Source: a virus. From it: a DNA stretch of 52,743 bases. A model generated the notes under the pieces. That model saw only the letters and a list, made by a program, of their open reading frames with translations. It did not search any database and was not told where the DNA came from. Positions within the stretch are counted from its first letter, which is position 1, and each line of letters begins with the position of its first letter. Below are positions 51,215 to 52,743 of the stretch, piece by piece. The stretch covers positions 1 to 52,743 of the IMG/VR virus record IMGVR_UViG_3300044628_000447, one strand, 5' to 3'. Made by a program: the position numbers and the translations under genes.

Positions 51215-51393
51215 TCCCCGTCCTCCTTCCACCGCCATGTTGTGCCACCTTCGGCATCAACAACCCACTCTGCGAAACCTCGTTTTACCGCCTCAACCTT
51301 CAATTCATCCCGTTGCCAAGCAGCCCCAAAAGCTGCGATTATCAAAAAGATAACGCCTAGTGTAGTAATCCATTCGATTGCAAGTTTGCTCAT
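51211..51393 (-). CDS. Small membrane protein, 60 aa
   Basis: One hydrophobic segment (about 5-25), then QRDELKVEAVKRGFAEWVVD and GTTWRWKED, the same C-terminal motif as the 40969 protein. ATGA-coupled on both sides. Confidence 0.7.
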   Translation of the reverse strand: MSKLAIEWITTLGVIFLIIAAFGAAWQRDELKVEAVKRGFAEWVVDAEGGTTWRWKEDGE

Positions 51394-51653
51394 TTCCCGC
51401 CCTCCTTGAGTTGGTCAAGTTCGGCGCGGAGGATACCTTGTGCATACGAAAACTCTCCGTATCCTTCTGTATGAGGGATTGCTTCAATCGCCCTCTTTGC
51501 AATGTTACGAAGCTTTGCGTTTTGCTTCCGCGCCTCGTCGCGCTCGCGTTTTGACTTCTCGGCTTGATCCATGTAGTAGTGTGATTGTTCCTTGTAAAAA
51601 TCCGCCATTCGCACCATATTTTCAATTATATCAGGTGTATCATTATTTTTCAT
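51390..51653 (-). CDS. Coiled-coil protein with RERDEAR repeat, 87 aa
   Basis: Start at 51653 chosen for ATGA overlap. It contains DTPDIIENM, SKRERDEARKQNAKLRN and a helical tail. Third member of the RERDEA group. Function unknown. Confidence 0.65.
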   Translation of the reverse strand: MKNNDTPDIIENMVRMADFYKEQSHYYMDQAEKSKRERDEARKQNAKLRNIAKRAIEAIPHTEGYGEFSYAQGILRAELDQLKEGGK

Positions 51654-51907
51654 TGGTTTATTTTCTCCTCTATCCTTTGTAACCATATTGGTTTTCCGTT
51701 TTCATCAACTTGGTTTCTGATCACTTTTTTCTTTTTGTAATGTTTTTTCCTATTTACACGTATGTCTCGGTAGGGCCACGAATCTGTAAAGCTCTCCACG
51801 GTTATAGACCTGTGCTTGTTTAGGCAAACTCTTTTCCTATAAGTTACCCCGTCTACCTTCCTGCTTTCAATGACATTTGTTTTTGATTTGCACTTTGGAC
51901 ATATCAT
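51650..51907 (-). CDS. Zinc-ribbon protein, NrdR-like N-terminus, 85 aa
   Basis: MICPKCKSKTNVIESRKVDG and a YRKRVCLNKH stretch resemble the NrdR/Ogr-type zinc ribbon (C-x2-C...C-x-x-x-H) followed by a basic tail. It may bind DNA and regulate transcription. The palindrome at 51909 ends 2 bp before its ATG. Confidence 0.65.
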   Translation of the reverse strand: MICPKCKSKTNVIESRKVDGVTYRKRVCLNKHRSITVESFTDSWPYRDIRVNRKKHYKKKKVIRNQVDENGKPIWLQRIEEKINQ

Positions 51908-51908
51908 T

Positions 51909-51924
51909 TTATCGGTTCCGATAA
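51909..51924. promoter_or_regulatory. Operator-like palindrome before zinc-ribbon gene
   Basis: TTATCGGTTCCGATAA fills the gap between the MazG-like stop (51926) and the ATG at 51907, where the SD should be. Sense spacer GAAC. Confidence 0.8.
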
Positions 51925-51925
51925 T

Positions 51926-52228
51926 TTACTCTTTGATAAAGATTCCCTCTGGAGTGAGGGTTCCTTTTCGGTCTTTAATCTCATTATATGCGGACTCCAT
52001 GCAGTCTGTTATCTTGATTCCGCGAAGTTCGCAGTAGTTAATCAGACATACCATTACATCTCCAACAGCATCGATAATATCATCGATTTTGCATTTCGCG
52101 TGTCCGTCTGCCAACTCTCCTGCCTCTGAGAAGAATTTAAATAGCTGCATTGAAGGGGTAGCGTTAGGGATGATTTGCCTGTCTTTTGCCCAATTAATGA
52201 TCTTTTCTTCTAGTTCTTCGTATTTCAT
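51926..52228 (-). CDS. MazG-like nucleotide pyrophosphohydrolase, 100 aa
   Basis: FFSEAGELADGHAK and DDIIDAVGDVMVCLINYC give the metal-binding E-x-x-E and D...D pattern of MazG/all-alpha NTP-PPases. Phage MazG proteins hydrolyse (d)NTPs or alarmone-type nucleotides. It is ATGA-coupled to the deaminase, so together they may tune the dNTP pool. Confidence 0.78.
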   Translation of the reverse strand: MKYEELEEKIINWAKDRQIIPNATPSMQLFKFFSEAGELADGHAKCKIDDIIDAVGDVMVCLINYCELRGIKITDCMESAYNEIKDRKGTLTPEGIFIKE

Positions 52229-52620
52229 AAAGTAATCTTTTTCAGTTCTATTCCAAATTCCTCTGCTAGTGTTAATGTGCTGTTATCATATTCATAGGAT
52301 TCCTTGTATACTATCTTGGTAATACCGTATGATTTCAGTGCTTTTAGGCAGTCATTGCAGGGTAGGGTTGTTACCGCTGCCATAGTAGCCTCACCGGGGC
52401 GTAAATATCGTAGCGCGTTTTGCTCTGCGTGGACAACGTATAGCCTTCTTTTATCCCTGTCAGTCCAGTCTTCGGGCATCCCTGTAGGAAACCCATTGTA
52501 ACCCACAGCAGCAACAGAATTGTCGCCGCGAAGAATGCAGGCCCCGACCTTGCGCCACCTGTCTTTTGATTTCTTACTAACTGTCTCAGCAATATGTAAT
52601 GCATATTCCTCCCATGTCAT
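52225..52620 (-). CDS. dCMP deaminase, 131 aa
   Basis: VGYNGFPTGMPE is the substrate-site motif of phage dCMP deaminases. VHAEQNAL (His64, Glu66) and TLPCNDC (Cys88, Cys91) form the zinc site. It makes dUMP for thymidylate synthesis; no thymidylate synthase is seen here, so the host enzyme would be used. The start overlaps the gene at 1-258 across the circular junction. Confidence 0.9.
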   Translation of the reverse strand: MTWEEYALHIAETVSKKSKDRWRKVGACILRGDNSVAAVGYNGFPTGMPEDWTDRDKRRLYVVHAEQNALRYLRPGEATMAAVTTLPCNDCLKALKSYGITKIVYKESYEYDNSTLTLAEEFGIELKKITL

Positions 52621-52743
52621 ACCAGTTCTGGTAGTTGTTTATCTGCCTTTAGATCGTATATGAGACGACGAACTTGCTCTAGGGTCTCATAATCCCCAAA
52701 ACATTCTTTACCTTCATAGTTTCTCCAAGAGTGTAAAAACCCG
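52617..52743. repeat. Terminal direct repeat, right copy
   Basis: Second copy of the 127-bp end repeat, running from the deaminase start codon into the 3' part of the gene at 1-258. It should be collapsed when the genome is circularised. Confidence 0.95.

Overview
The window is one complete phage genome. Its first 127 bases recur exactly as its last 127 bases, the usual mark of a circular or circularly permuted molecule, giving a unique map of about 52,616 bp. TerL, portal, scaffold, major capsid protein, tail adaptor and nozzle candidates, appendages, a lysis cassette and three large internal virion (ejection) protein candidates point to a short-tailed (podovirus-like) tailed phage. I see no integrase, no DNA polymerase and no phage RNA polymerase, so it probably uses host polymerases with sigma70-like promoters (TTGACA-type -35 boxes). 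The host cannot be named from sequence. Most late genes start after A/T-rich leaders without a Shine-Dalgarno, while several early genes have GGAGG, which hints at a host with relaxed SD use.

Layout on the circle. (1) Leftward module, 7.7 kb down to 1 and on through the junction from 52.6 to 44.9 kb: DnaB-type helicase, replication-organizer-like protein, PD-(D/E)XK resolvase-like protein, glycosyltransferase, dCMP deaminase, MazG-like protein, zinc-ribbon protein, SF2 helicase, HNH endonuclease and many tiny phage proteins linked by ATGA overlaps. A gene-free stretch at 49.4-50.2 kb holds a cluster of 23-bp inverted repeats and is the best origin candidate. (2) A switch-like region at 7.6-9.2 kb: divergent promoters, an XRE-type regulator, an HNH protein, and 500 bp of strongly structured non-coding sequence before a tiny KGD-PR protein. 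(3) Leftward TerL (9.2-12.0 kb), interrupted by an intein. (4) Rightward late module, 12.0-40.4 kb: portal, scaffold, capsid with a structured leader, collagen-like and glycine-rich appendages around a lysis cassette, more appendages, tail nozzle and adaptor, and ejection proteins ending in a 2001-aa protein with an HEFWH zinc-protease motif. (5) After a terminator, rightward early genes at 40.6-44.6 kb: PD-(D/E)XK exonuclease, SSB-like protein and two possible DNA-binding proteins, ending in structured RNA and a strong terminator. A lone rightward gene at 47.65 kb is a small-terminase candidate.

Two things stand out. First, a 16-bp palindrome, TTATCG-N4-CGATAA, is spread over the whole genome: 19 matches to its 10-base core where about 0.05 are expected. 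Some sit on promoter -10 regions and start codons, others lie inside genes, and the spacer is usually oriented with transcription. This looks like a genome-wide operator/stoperator (or RNA hairpin) control system. Second, the TerL intein carries a complete HNH homing-endonuclease gene in a different reading frame, while the TerL/intein frame stays open through the same 645 bases.
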